Notes: generated by a model not told the origin, from the letters alone. A DNA stretch of 64,000 nt from Micromonospora sp. HM5-17 (GCF_003762835.1 NZ_RJWA01000001.1:744001-808000); one strand, 5' to 3'; counted from the first letter of the stretch, positions 33,760 through 42,564 are shown. A program made the numbers and translations.

Positions 33760-34382
33760 GGCCCGGCGTCCCCAGGTCGGGGCTGAGCGCGCAGCCGACG
33801 GCGTCCGATCGCGTCGGGCGGGGCCTCAAGCGGGCGGCGTCTGGGTTGGATCGTCCGGGCGTGGACCGTCCAGGACCCGAATCGGATCGCCCCGGGTCGG
33901 TGTCCGGCCCGACCGCGGGGTCGGCCGCCCGGGCGGTGCGATCGCGCCGGATCGGCCCGGTGGCGGGTGGCGGCCGGTCCGGCCCGGGGCGGCGGCGAGG
34001 CGGGCGCCGCCAGGGCAGGGGCCTCGACTGGAGCCGCCGGCCGGAGCGCGGGAGCGCGAGCCTGTGGTTGCTGGCGGTGGGGCTCGCGCTGGTGGTGTTC
34101 AGCCTCGGCGCGGCGGCGGTCGGGTCCGCCCGGGTCGCCCGGCACCAGGCGCGGGTCGCGGCAGACCTCGGCGCGCTCGCCGGGGCGGCGCACGCCCTGG
34201 ACGGGGCGGGAGCAGCCTGTGCGCGGGCCGCGGCGATCGCGGCGGCGAACAGCGCCCGGGTCGGGAGGTGCGCGCTCGACGGGCTCGACCTTCAGCTCAC
34301 GGTTGAGGTGCCGGTCGAACCCCTACCCGGCCTGCGCCGGATCGCCACCGCGACCGCCCGTGCCGGCCCGGTCCGGGGCTGA
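33756..34382 (+). CDS. TadG-like protein of the helicase/secretion neighbourhood
   Basis: A 208-aa protein starting at GTG 33756 (GTGA overlap with tadE). The first ~100 residues are a low-complexity Arg/Gly/Pro lead; then RGSASLWLLAVGLALVVFSL begins a pilin-like hydrophobic helix and a short domain (ARHQARVAADLGALAGAAHA, CARAAAIAAANSARVGRCAL). This matches the 'helicase/secretion neighborhood TadE-like' family found between Tad genes and the DEAD/H helicase (Rv3654c-like). The lead is longer than usual; the true start might be further in. It is the last gene of the Tad operon. Confidence 0.72.
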   Translation: MRPGVPRSGLSAQPTASDRVGRGLKRAASGLDRPGVDRPGPESDRPGSVSGPTAGSAARAVRSRRIGPVAGGGRSGPGRRRGGRRQGRGLDWSRRPERGSASLWLLAVGLALVVFSLGAAAVGSARVARHQARVAADLGALAGAAHALDGAGAACARAAAIAAANSARVGRCALDGLDLQLTVEVPVEPLPGLRRIATATARAGPVRG

Positions 34383-34700
34383 CGGGGCGGTCTCCGGTCA
34401 TGCGACTCGCCTTACCGGACCGGACCTTGATGTTGCGGCGTGCCGGCCCGGGCTGACGGCGCGGTCCCGGCGGACACGCCGGGACCGGGCCCGACGGCGG
34501 CGGTGCCGGCGAAGGCGGTGATCCGGTCGGCGGCGGCCCGGGCAGCCGCACGGGATCGGACCGATGACGACAAATCAGATCGTCTATCGTCTATTGACTT
34601 AGTTTTGTTGTCAAACTAACTTGTCTCCTGAGGTCATGTCGCGCGCCATCCACCCAGGTCGACAGCCCGGCCGTCCCGCCGGGTCGACAAGGAGGTCATC
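34383..34700. other. Intergenic region with GH12 promoter and operator
   Basis: 318 bp between the Tad operon and the GH12 gene. The first ~180 bp are GC-rich and featureless; from about 34570 the DNA turns AT-rich and carries the direct repeat ATCGTCTATCGTCT, a promoter and an inverted repeat. Confidence 0.75.
34594..34622 (+). promoter_or_regulatory. GH12 promoter with operator in its spacer
   Basis: TTGACT (34594-34599) and TAACTT (34617-34622) are 17 bp apart, a near-consensus sigma-70 type promoter. The inverted repeat TTAGTTT-N7-AAACTAA (34599-34619) fills the spacer and touches both hexamers, as expected for a repressor site. The start at 34701 lies about 70 nt after the predicted transcription start and has AAGGAGG. 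Confidence 0.65.
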
Positions 34701-35399
34701 GTGCCGCGTACCGCCCGGGTCACCCTCGGCGCCCTCGTGCTCGCCGTCGTCATGACCCTCACCGTCGCTCCCGCTCCGGTCCACGCCGCGGTCTGGAGCT
34801 CCAGCGACCGCTGGGGCACCTGGTCCAGCGGTGGCTACACGCTCTACAACAACGTCTGGGGATCCGGGTACGGACCGCAGACCATCTGGGCCAACTCACC
34901 GAGCAACTGGGGAGTCTGGGCCGACCACCCCAACACCGGCGGCGTCAAGTCGTACCCGAACGCGACTCGATACATCGGACGCCGGGTCAGTGCCATCGGA
35001 CCGGTCACCAGCAGCTTCGCCGTCACCGTCCCGACCAGCGGCGTCGCCTTCGCCACCACGTACGACATCTGGTCGGCCGACCACGCCCACGAGATCATGC
35101 TCTGGATGAACTGGTACGGCCCGGTCGGACCGCTCGGCACCTTCCAGGTGACCGCGACGGTCGGCGGGCACACCTGGAACATCTACCGCGGCTCGAACGG
35201 GTCGAATCAGGTCTACTCGTTCCTCCGGACCTCTCACACCCACTCGGGAACGATCGACGTGCGGGCCATCGTGACCTGGATCCGTAACCGCGGCTGGTTC
35301 GGTGACGTGACGGTCGGCGACGTCCAGTTCGGCTACGAGATCACCTCGTCCGCCGGTGGCCGCGACTTCGTCACCAACAGCTTCTCGGTCTCCGGCTGA
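34701..35399 (+). CDS. Secreted GH12 endoglucanase/xyloglucanase
   Basis: A 232-aa single-domain glycoside hydrolase of family 12. Signal peptide 1-30 (VTLGALVLAVVMTLTVAPAP, then AHAA-type cleavage) and the GH12 core: YTLYNNVWGSG, TYDIWSADHAHEIMLWMNWYG with nucleophile Glu131, and VQFGYEITSSAGG with acid/base Glu213. It hydrolyses beta-1,4-glucans (cellulose, mixed-linkage glucan or xyloglucan) outside the cell. No carbohydrate-binding module is attached. GTG 34701 follows AAGGAGG. It sits between the Tad genes and the helicase, adjacent genes in other actinobacteria, so it looks like an inserted gene. Confidence 0.92.
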   Translation: MPRTARVTLGALVLAVVMTLTVAPAPVHAAVWSSSDRWGTWSSGGYTLYNNVWGSGYGPQTIWANSPSNWGVWADHPNTGGVKSYPNATRYIGRRVSAIGPVTSSFAVTVPTSGVAFATTYDIWSADHAHEIMLWMNWYGPVGPLGTFQVTATVGGHTWNIYRGSNGSNQVYSFLRTSHTHSGTIDVRAIVTWIRNRGWFGDVTVGDVQFGYEITSSAGGRDFVTNSFSVSG

Positions 35400-35452
35400 C
35401 AGCCCGACCGCTCTCGCCGGCACCGCCGGGTCGGAGCGGATGGTGCGAGCGC

Positions 35453-35662
35453 TCAGCGCGTGCCACCCTCGGTCAGTCGGCGGGCCACCCAGGTGTTCAG
35501 CACCTGGTGGATGTTGTAGAGCATCTGGTGGATCTGGTCCAGGCGTTCGGCCTGGGCCAGGGCCGCGTACGCCTGGGAGAGCGCGATCTGCTGATCGACG
35601 GTGAGATGGGCTTGGTCGATGGTGTACAGGAGCTCGACGGTCTCGGCGATGGTATCGGCCAC
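35453..35662 (-). CDS. Small helical protein behind a CebR-like box
   Basis: A 69-aa acidic protein made of two amphipathic helices (ADTIAETVELLYTIDQAHLT, VDQQIALSQAYAALAQAERL and QIHQMLYNIHQVLNTWVAR). It starts at GTG 35662 with GAGGAGG. No family is recognised. A CebR-type operator lies 24 bp upstream, and the GH12 cellulase gene converges on it with 53 bp between stops, so it may be controlled by cello-oligosaccharides, though its role is unknown. Confidence 0.6.
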   Translation of the reverse strand: MADTIAETVELLYTIDQAHLTVDQQIALSQAYAALAQAERLDQIHQMLYNIHQVLNTWVARRLTEGGTR

Positions 35663-35685
35663 GACGTCCTCCTCGGGCGGATTCG

Positions 35686-35699
35686 TGGAAGCGCTCCCA
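35686..35699. promoter_or_regulatory. CebR-like operator
   Basis: TGGAAGCGCTCCCA matches the Streptomyces CebR consensus TGGGAGCGCTCCCA at 13 of 14 positions. It lies between the small gene's ribosome site and its AT-rich promoter region (35700-35730). CebR releases such sites on binding cellobiose/cellotriose. Confidence 0.6.
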
Positions 35700-35745
35700 G
35701 ACTAACGTAATTAGATCGTCATAGATTTATGTCTGCGAATACCGA

Positions 35746-38298
35746 CTATCGTGATCCGGGATCGTCCGACCCCGCCGAAGCGGTCGTCGCCAGGTTCGCC
35801 AGCACCACGTCCAACACCCGTACCGCCTCCGCCTTGGCCAGCGGGTTGTTGCCGTTGCCGCACTTCGGAGACTGGACGCAGGACGGACAGCCGGTCTCAC
35901 ATCCGCACTCGGCGATCGCGTCCCGGGTCGCGGACAGCCAGGCCGAGGCGACCCCGTACGCCCGTTCGGCGAACCCGGCCCCGCCCGGGTGTCCGTCGTA
36001 GACGAAGACGGTCGGCGCCTCGGTGTCCGGGTGGTTCGCGGTGGAGAGCCCGCCGATGTCCCAGCGGTCGCAGGTGGCGATGAGCGGCAGCAGCCCGATC
36101 GCGGCGTGCTCGGCGGCGTGCAGTGCCCCCGGTACGTCGGCCGTCTCCACCCCCGCCGCCGCCAGTGCCTCCGGAGAGACGGTGAACCACACCGCGACCG
36201 TGCGCAGTTCCCGGGCCGGCAGGTCCAGCGGTCGGGTGTCCAACACCTCGCCGGAGGAGAGCCGCCGCCGCTGGTACGACACGACCTGGTTGGTCACGTC
36301 GACCTCGCCGAGGAAGAGCCCGACCGGTCCCGCGTCCAGGTAGGAGCGGACCGAGACGACCGAGAGCGAGGTGACGTCCCGGGGGTGGGTCGACCAGTCC
36401 GGCTCCTCGGCGTGCACCAGGGCGCAGCCGTCGGCCAGGTCCAGGTCGTCCACCAGGTACGACACCCCCTGGTGCAGGTAGACCGCGCCCGGATGGACCA
36501 GGAAGTGCGCCGAGCCCGGATCCACGGTGCCGAGCAGCCGTCCGGTCGCCGCCTCCACCACGTCGACCGGGGAGCCGCCGGTGCCCCGTAGGTCCACCTC
36601 GGGCCGCTCGGGATGCCGCCAGTACCACCCGGTCGGACGCTGCCGCAGCGCGCCCGCCGCCACCAGCTCCTCCACCGTCTCCTTCGCGCCGGGTCCGAAG
36701 AGCTCCAGGTCCGCCGGGGTCAGCGGGGACTCGGCCGCCGCGCAGCACAGTTGCGGCCCCAGGACGTACGGGTTGGCGGGATCGAGGACGGTGGCCTCGA
36801 CGGGGCGGCCGAAGAGCGCCTCCGGGTGGTGCACCAGATAGGTGTCCAGCGGGTCGTCCCGGGCCACCAGCACGGCGAGCGCCTCCTGCCCCGAGCGCCC
36901 GGCTCGGCCGGCCTGCTGCCACAGCGACGCGCGGGTGCCGGGGTAGCCGCAGATCAGCACCGCGTCCAGGCCCACCAGGTCGACCCCGAGTTCGAGCGCG
37001 CTGGTCGAGGCGAGCCCGAGCAGCTCTCCGCTCAGCAGCGCCTGTTCCAGGGCCCGTCGCTCCTCCCGCAGGTAGCCGGCCCGGTACGCGGCCACCCGAG
37101 CACCCAGGCCCGGCACCGCCGCGTCCAACGCCCGGCGGGCGGTGGTGGCGATCACCTCCGCCCCGCGCCGGGAGCGGACGAAGGCCAGGGTCCGCACCCC
37201 GGCCGCCACCGCGTCGCCGAGCAGGTCGGCGGTCTCGCGCAGCGCGGACCGGCGTACCGGCGCGGCGTCCCGGGTGCCGGACCCGGGCGGGTCGCCCGGA
37301 TCGTCGTCGGCGGGGCGGGACGCGTCCGTGGGGTCGGCCGCCGACGGGGACGACGGCAGCAGCGGCGGCTCCCAGAGGGCGAAGGTCAGGCCACCGCGTG
37401 GCGAGGCGTCCTCGGTGACGGCGATGACGGGCAGGCCGGTGAGACGTTCGGCGACGGTCGCCGGATCACCCGAGGTGGCGGAGGCGAGGACGAAGACCGG
37501 CCCGTCGGCGGTACCCACCGGGCCGCTGGTCGTCCGGCGGTCTGTCGGGCGCCGCGCGGTCGGCACGCCGGCGAGGCCGCGGCCGGGCGTACCGGGGTAG
37601 CGGGCCACCTGTCGGCGTAGCCGGCGCAGTACGTGGGCCACGTGCGAGCCGAAGACGCCCCGGTACGTGTGACATTCGTCGACCACCACGAACGCCAGGC
37701 GCCGCAGGAACGGGGCCCACTTCGCGTGGCCGGGCAGGATGCCGTGGTGCAGCATGTCCGGGTTGGTGAGAACGAACCGGGAGTGCTGCCTGATCCAGTC
37801 CCGTTCTGCGCGCGGGGTGTCGCCGTCGTAACAGGCCGGTCGTACCCCGGGAAGATCGAGGCTGGCGACGGCGCGCAACTGGTCGGCGGCGAGCGCCTTG
37901 GTCGGAGCCAGGTAGAGCACTGTCGCCCGAGGGTCGGCGAGCAGGGTGGCCAGCGCGGGCAGCTGGTACGCGAGCGACTTTCCCGAGGCCGTGCCGGTGG
38001 CGATCACCACGTGCCGTCCGTGGTACGCGTGGTCGGCCGCCTCGGCCTGGTGCCGCCAGGGCGCGACGACCCCCTGCCGGGCCAGCGCGGTCCGCAGCTC
38101 CTCCGGCACCCAGTCCGGCCACGGCGCGGCCTCGCCGGCGCGGGCGGGCAGCCGTTCGACGTGGGTGACCGGGTCGTCGCCGGGACCCCCCGACGTCCGG
38201 GCGCGCAGGCGTCGCAACAGTTCGCCTGGGTCACCCGGCCCGGCTGGCCGTGGCCGGACGCCCCCCGGACCGGCCGATACTGTTGCGGGAGATGTCAC
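35746..38298 (-). CDS. DEAD/DEAH-box helicase with C-terminal DUF1998-type domain
   Basis: A ~850-aa superfamily 2 helicase. Motif I ATGTASGKSLAYQLP, Ia YLAPTKALAADQLR, II VVDECHTYRG (DEXH), III LASATSGDP, IV-VI LAFVRSRRGAEV, STSALELGVDLVGLDAVLIC, QQAGRAGRSGQEA, and a Cys cluster near the C-terminus (CGCETGCPSCVQSPKCGNG) typical of the DUF1998/MrfA-like helicases, which act in DNA repair. GTG 38298 is one candidate start; the frame stays open to GTG 38412, adding 38 low-complexity residues. It is the conserved neighbour of the Tad genes (Rv3649-like). Confidence 0.9.
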   Translation of the reverse strand: MTSPATVSAGPGGVRPRPAGPGDPGELLRRLRARTSGGPGDDPVTHVERLPARAGEAAPWPDWVPEELRTALARQGVVAPWRHQAEAADHAYHGRHVVIATGTASGKSLAYQLPALATLLADPRATVLYLAPTKALAADQLRAVASLDLPGVRPACYDGDTPRAERDWIRQHSRFVLTNPDMLHHGILPGHAKWAPFLRRLAFVVVDECHTYRGVFGSHVAHVLRRLRRQVARYPGTPGRGLAGVPTARRPTDRRTTSGPVGTADGPVFVLASATSGDPATVAERLTGLPVIAVTEDASPRGGLTFALWEPPLLPSSPSAADPTDASRPADDDPGDPPGSGTRDAAPVRRSALRETADLLGDAVAAGVRTLAFVRSRRGAEVIATTARRALDAAVPGLGARVAAYRAGYLREERRALEQALLSGELLGLASTSALELGVDLVGLDAVLICGYPGTRASLWQQAGRAGRSGQEALAVLVARDDPLDTYLVHHPEALFGRPVEATVLDPANPYVLGPQLCCAAAESPLTPADLELFGPGAKETVEELVAAGALRQRPTGWYWRHPERPEVDLRGTGGSPVDVVEAATGRLLGTVDPGSAHFLVHPGAVYLHQGVSYLVDDLDLADGCALVHAEEPDWSTHPRDVTSLSVVSVRSYLDAGPVGLFLGEVDVTNQVVSYQRRRLSSGEVLDTRPLDLPARELRTVAVWFTVSPEALAAAGVETADVPGALHAAEHAAIGLLPLIATCDRWDIGGLSTANHPDTEAPTVFVYDGHPGGAGFAERAYGVASAWLSATRDAIAECGCETGCPSCVQSPKCGNGNNPLAKAEAVRVLDVVLANLATTASAGSDDPGSR

Positions 38299-38536
38299 GC
38301 CCTGCACTCTCGCACCATCGGATGGGTACCGGGCAACCGGGGCCGCTCGGGCCCGACCGGAGGCCGTCACTCCGGGGTCGATCCGGTCGCGAGACGGCGG
38401 ACGCCGGCGCACGCCACCGCCGCGGCCGACGTGACCCGGGCGGGCCGGTCCACGTCCGCCGGGGTCGCCGTCGGTGCGGGCCCCGCTGGTCGGTGGTTAG
38501 ATGCCAGGAGCGTTCCTGGTGGTCAGAGGAGGACTG

Positions 38537-38893
38537 ATGGAGCTGTCGCTGACGACCCGCAGCACCGGCGCGTACACGGTGTTGGAGGTCGGCGGCGAGG
38601 TGGACGTCTATACCGCGACCCGGCTGCGGGAGCGTCTTGTCGAGCTGATCGACGGCGGGGCACACAGGGTCGTGGTGGACCTGGGACGGGTCGACTTCCT
38701 CGATTCGACCGGCCTCGGTGTGCTGATCGGGGCGCTGAAGCGGCTGCGTACCGTCTCGGGCACCCTCGCGCTGGTCTGCGACAAGGAGCCGCTCCTCAAG
38801 ATCTTCCGGATCACCGCGCTCGACCAGGTCTTCCCGATCCACCCCACCCTCGACGCCGCGATCGCCGCGGACACCTCGGATCCCGGTGCGTAG
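38537..38893 (+). CDS. bldG: Anti-anti-sigma factor, BldG-like STAS protein
   Basis: A 118-aa STAS-domain protein. [19 protein letters not shown] holds the Ser (about 57) that a partner kinase phosphorylates; unphosphorylated protein binds the anti-sigma factor and frees a sigma factor. Sequence and place (helicase upstream, ATPase-type kinase and hppA downstream) match BldG of Streptomyces, which controls development and antibiotic production. ATG 38537 has AGAGGAGG. It is followed 19 bp later by its likely kinase. Confidence 0.88.
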   Translation: MELSLTTRSTGAYTVLEVGGEVDVYTATRLRERLVELIDGGAHRVVVDLGRVDFLDSTGLGVLIGALKRLRTVSGTLALVCDKEPLLKIFRITALDQVFPIHPTLDAAIAADTSDPGA

Positions 38894-38912
38894 CGGCGAC
38901 GGTCGGCGCGTG

Positions 38913-39347
38913 ATGGCGAAGGTCAGACTGTCGTTCACCCCGGCGCCGGTGCACGTCCGCACCGCCCGGCTGGTGGGGGTCGCGGTGGCTCGCCGGGCCG
39001 GGGTCGCCGAGGAACTTCTCGACGAGGTGCGGCTGGCCATCGGGGAGGCGTGTGCGCGGGCGGTCGCGCTGCACCGCCAGTACGGGCTCGCCGACCTGGT
39101 GCTGGTGGAGATGTCCGACGGTCCGGCGTACACGGTCCGGGTGATCGACCGGGCTCCGATCGAGGCGGGGGTGGGGCTTGCCGCGCTGCCCCCGGACGAG
39201 CTGGCCAACGAGGCGCTGACCGACGAGGCGCTGACGGTTGGGGTGGGATTCGCCCTTCTTGCCGGTTTCGTGGATGATTTGCAGGTGCGGCCGGCGGACG
39301 ACGGGATCGGCACCGAGGTCCGGATGGCCTGGCCGATCAGCCGCTAG
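38913..39347 (+). CDS. Anti-sigma factor / serine kinase, RsbW-like
   Basis: A 144-aa GHKL ATPase-like protein (SCO3548-like) with a short HATPase domain: VHVRTARLVGVAVARRAGV, then LLDEVRLAIGEACARAVALH (N-box-like, E-x-x-x-A with the Asn replaced by Ala/Cys region) and a C-terminal GVGFALLAGFVDD. It probably binds or phosphorylates the BldG-like protein and a sigma factor. ATG 38913 fits the family start; GTG 38886 and 38910 are alternatives. The canonical N-box Asn is not evident, so kinase activity is uncertain. Confidence 0.75.
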   Translation: MAKVRLSFTPAPVHVRTARLVGVAVARRAGVAEELLDEVRLAIGEACARAVALHRQYGLADLVLVEMSDGPAYTVRVIDRAPIEAGVGLAALPPDELANEALTDEALTVGVGFALLAGFVDDLQVRPADDGIGTEVRMAWPISR

Positions 39348-39348
39348 C

Positions 39349-39367
39349 CCGGGTCGCCCCGACCCGG
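39349..39367 (+). terminator. Terminator of the bldG operon
   Basis: CCGGGTCG/CGACCCGG, an 8-bp stem with a 3-nt loop, directly after the TAG at 39345-39347. Confidence 0.6.
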
Positions 39368-39718
39368 TCACCGGTCGTGCCGCCGCGGGTCGGGCTGTCG
39401 GCGCGCGTCGATCGAGCCGGTGGCCGCCGGCCAGGCATCCCGAGAGCCCGGCGTCGGGCGCCGGCCGAGCAGTGTCCGGGCGGTTCCGGCGGACGTAGCC
39501 CGCCGCCGTTCGGGTGGTCGGGGCACGGGGTGGTCGGGGCGGGATTCTCCGCCCCACGGTTCTGTTGCCCCTGATGGATGGCGCGCGGCATCGACGCGAG
39601 CCGGGACATCGCGATCAGTGCTCCCGGCCGCTCCTCCGCACTCGTGCGTGGCGCACATTAGCAGAGTTTCGCCGCTAGCACAGCGACGAAGATCATCGTG
39701 ACCGGGCGGGTCCTATGT

Positions 39719-39748
39719 GTGACCTCCAACACGGCAGAGGACTAGAGT
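39719..39748 (+). promoter_or_regulatory. hppA promoter
   Basis: GTGACC (39719-39724) and TAGAGT (39743-39748), spacer 18 bp. Transcription would start near 39755, leaving a ~155-nt leader. Confidence 0.5.
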
Positions 39749-39841
39749 ACCCGGGGTTATTAGCAAGTGTGCTGGTCCTGCCCGTGCGGAGGGGGCGACT
39801 GCCCCGACCGTCCCGGGCGGTGGCGGACTTGCGCGTTGTCG

Positions 39842-39855
39842 CTCCACGCGTGGAG
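39842..39855. promoter_or_regulatory. 14-bp perfect palindrome in hppA leader
   Basis: CTCCACGCGTGGAG lies about 90 nt after the predicted start and 57 bp before the hppA ATG. It could be a regulator site or an RNA hairpin. Confidence 0.35.
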
Positions 39856-39911
39856 TCGTCTGGCCGGTTTGTCCGCCGGCCGGCGCGAGTGTTCGGTACA
39901 GGAGGACATAG

Positions 39912-42290
39912 ATGTCCAAAGTCTTGGCCGCCGACGGTGGTGGGCTGTCCCTTGACGGCGAGAACCTGTCGTACGTCGTCGTCGCCGCGGTCATCGCACT
40001 GGTGGCGCTCGGCTTCGCCGGCGCGCTGACCAGAGCCGTGCTGTCGAGCAACAAGGGCACCACCAAGATGCAGCAGATCGCGGGGGCCGTCCAGGAGGGC
40101 GCCACGGCGTACCTGCTTCGCCAGTTCAGGACCCTCGGCGTGTTCGTCGTACTCGCCGTGGTGCTGCTCTTCCTGCTGCCGGTGCACGACACCGACGGCA
40201 GTGAGACGCTGGTGAAGATCGGTCGCTCCGCCTTCTTCGTCGTCGGCGCCGCCTTCAGCGCGTTCATCGGTGGGGCCGGCATGGCGCTGGCCACCCGGGC
40301 CAACCTCCGGGTCGCGGCGGCGGCCCGGGACCACGAGGGGGGCCGGGAGAGGGCGATGCAGATCGCCTTCCGGACCGGTGGCGTCGTCGGCTTCCTCACC
40401 GTCGGCCTGGGCCTGGTCGGGGCGGCCGCGGTCGTCCTCATCTTCCGGGGCGACGCGCCGACCGTGCTGGAGGGCTTTGGCTTCGGCGCCGCGCTGCTCG
40501 CGATGTTCATGCGGGTCGGCGGCGGCATCTTCACCAAGGCGGCGGACGTCGGCGCCGACCTGGTCGGCAAGGTCGAGCAGGGCATCCCGGAGGACGACCC
40601 GCGCAACGCGGCGACGATCGCCGACAACGTGGGCGACAACGTCGGCGACTGCGCCGGCATGGCGGCGGACCTCTTCGAGTCGTACGCCGTGACCCTGGTC
40701 GCCGCGCTGATCCTCGGCCGTGCGGCCTTCGGGGAGCAGGGCCTGGTCTTCCCGCTGATCGTCTCCACCATCGGCGTGCTGATCGCCATCCTCGGGGTCT
40801 TCATCACCCGGCTGCGCGCCAGCGACCGGTCCGGACTGACCGCGATCAACCGGGCCTTCTACGCCTCGGCGGTGATCTCCGCGATCCTGGTCGCGCTGAT
40901 GTCGTACGTCTTCCTGCCGGGGACCTGGGCCGAGCTGCTCGGCGACGACTGGCGCGACCGGCTCGGCCTGGCGGCCGACGCCGCCGAGCCGATCGACCCG
41001 CGGATCGTCGCCATCGGCGCCGTGGTGATCGGCATCGTGCTGGCCGCCGCCATCCAGGCGTTGACCGGCTACTTCACCGAGACCAACCGGCGGCCGGTGA
41101 AGGACATCGGCAAGTCCTCGCTGACCGGCCCGGCGACGGTGGTGCTCGCCGGCATCAGCGTCGGCCTGGAGTCGGCGGTCTACTCGGCGCTGCTGATCGG
41201 CGCCGGCGTCTTCGGCGCGTTCCTCCTCGGGGGCAGCTCCATCACGCTGTCGCTGTTCGCGGTGGCGCTCGCCGGCACGGGTCTGCTCACCACGGTCGGC
41301 GTCATCGTCGCCATGGACACCTTCGGCCCGATCTCCGACAACGCGCAGGGCATCGCCGAGATGTCCGGCGACATCGACGAGCAGGGCGCGCGGACGCTCA
41401 CCGAGCTGGACGCGGTCGGCAACACCACCAAGGCGATCACCAAGGGCATCGCGATCGCCACGGCGGTGCTCGCCGCCACCGCGCTGTTCGGGTCGTACAC
41501 CGACACGCTGGGCGCCGCGCTCCGCGACGCGGGCTCGGATCTGGCGATCGACGAGCTGCTCAACGTCGCCAACCCGCGCAACCTGGTCGGCCTGATGGTC
41601 GGCGCCGCGGTGGTCTTCCTCTTCTCCGGTCTGGCCATCAACGCGGTCTCCCGCTCGGCCGGCGCCGTGGTGCTGGAGGTACGCCGGCAGTTCCGCGACC
41701 TGCCCGGAATCATGGACGGCAGCCAGCGGCCCGAGTACGGCAAGGTCGTCGACATCTGCACCCGGGACGCCCAGCGGGAGCTGATGACCCCCGGCCTGCT
41801 CGCGATCATGGCGCCGATCGCGGTCGGCTTCGGGCTCGGCGCGGGTGCGCTGGCCGCGTACCTGGCCGGGGCGATCGGCGCCGGCACCCTGATGGCGGTC
41901 TTCCTGGCGAACTCCGGAGGCGCCTGGGACAACGGCAAGAAGCTGGTCGAGGACGGCGCGTTCGGCGGCAAGGGCTCGGACGCGCACGCGGCCACGGTGA
42001 TCGGCGACACCGTCGGTGACCCGTTCAAGGACACCGCCGGGCCGGCGATCAACCCGCTGATCAAGGTGATGAACCTGGTCTCCCTGCTCATCGCGCCGGC
42101 CGTGGTGGCGTGGAGCGTGGGCGAGGACCAGAACACCCCGCTGCGGGTCGTGGTCGCGGTGGTCGCGGCCCTGATCGTCGTCGCCGCGGTGCTGTTCAGC
42201 AAGCGCAAGCCGGTGGCGATGTCCGGCTCGGGTTCGGACGACACCGGCGCGGCCAGCCCGGACAAGAAGCCGGAGCCGGCCCAGGCCTGA
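39912..42290 (+). CDS. hppA: Membrane-bound proton-translocating pyrophosphatase
   Basis: A 792-aa, ~16-helix H+-PPase that couples PPi hydrolysis to ion export across the cytoplasmic membrane. PPi/Mg motifs are intact: DVGADLVGKVE, DNVGDNVGDCAGMAADLFES and GDTVGDPFKDTAGPAINPL. The segment GNTTKAITKG has Lys where K+-dependent enzymes have Ala, so this is predicted to be the K+-independent, H+-pumping type. ATG 39912 has AGGAGG. The gene is monocistronic by layout: long leader, strong hairpin after the stop. Its place after the bldG operon matches Streptomyces. Confidence 0.97.
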   Translation: MSKVLAADGGGLSLDGENLSYVVVAAVIALVALGFAGALTRAVLSSNKGTTKMQQIAGAVQEGATAYLLRQFRTLGVFVVLAVVLLFLLPVHDTDGSETLVKIGRSAFFVVGAAFSAFIGGAGMALATRANLRVAAAARDHEGGRERAMQIAFRTGGVVGFLTVGLGLVGAAAVVLIFRGDAPTVLEGFGFGAALLAMFMRVGGGIFTKAADVGADLVGKVEQGIPEDDPRNAATIADNVGDNVGDCAGMAADLFESYAVTLVAALILGRAAFGEQGLVFPLIVSTIGVLIAILGVFITRLRASDRSGLTAINRAFYASAVISAILVALMSYVFLPGTWAELLGDDWRDRLGLAADAAEPIDPRIVAIGAVVIGIVLAAAIQALTGYFTETNRRPVKDIGKSSLTGPATVVLAGISVGLESAVYSALLIGAGVFGAFLLGGSSITLSLFAVALAGTGLLTTVGVIVAMDTFGPISDNAQGIAEMSGDIDEQGARTLTELDAVGNTTKAITKGIAIATAVLAATALFGSYTDTLGAALRDAGSDLAIDELLNVANPRNLVGLMVGAAVVFLFSGLAINAVSRSAGAVVLEVRRQFRDLPGIMDGSQRPEYGKVVDICTRDAQRELMTPGLLAIMAPIAVGFGLGAGALAAYLAGAIGAGTLMAVFLANSGGAWDNGKKLVEDGAFGGKGSDAHAATVIGDTVGDPFKDTAGPAINPLIKVMNLVSLLIAPAVVAWSVGEDQNTPLRVVVAVVAALIVVAAVLFSKRKPVAMSGSGSDDTGAASPDKKPEPAQA

Positions 42291-42321
42291 GCCGGGCGAC
42301 CACACCACGCCCGTGGGCGAC

Positions 42322-42367
42322 GCACCGGCCCCGGTCCGACCCCCCCGCGTCGGGCCGGGGCCGGTGC
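42322..42367 (+). terminator. hppA terminator
   Basis: GCACCGGCCCCGG (42322-42334) pairs with 42355-42367, a 13-bp stem that extends inward by several further pairs including one G-U. Confidence 0.8.
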
Positions 42368-42564
42368 GCACCGGTACACCCGCCGGTACGCTCCGCCGCC
42401 CGGCGCGCCTCGGCGGGGATGCCGACGAGGTAGCGATCGGTGAGATCACTGCGATCGGGTACGGCCCGGTCAGCCGCGGCCCGTCGCCGTCGGCGCGCTC
42501 CCGGACCGACCGGCGGCACAACGCCCGCCGCACGACGTCGGCCAAACGCCGTACGCTGCAACGC

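Larger units (their letters stand above)
39348..39911. other. Intergenic region and long leader of hppA
   Basis: 564 bp without a gene. It contains the terminator of the bldG operon (39349-39367), then ~330 bp of GC-rich sequence without visible features, a promoter (39719-39748), a ~155-nt leader with the palindrome at 39842-39855, and the ribosome site AGGAGG of hppA. Confidence 0.7.
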
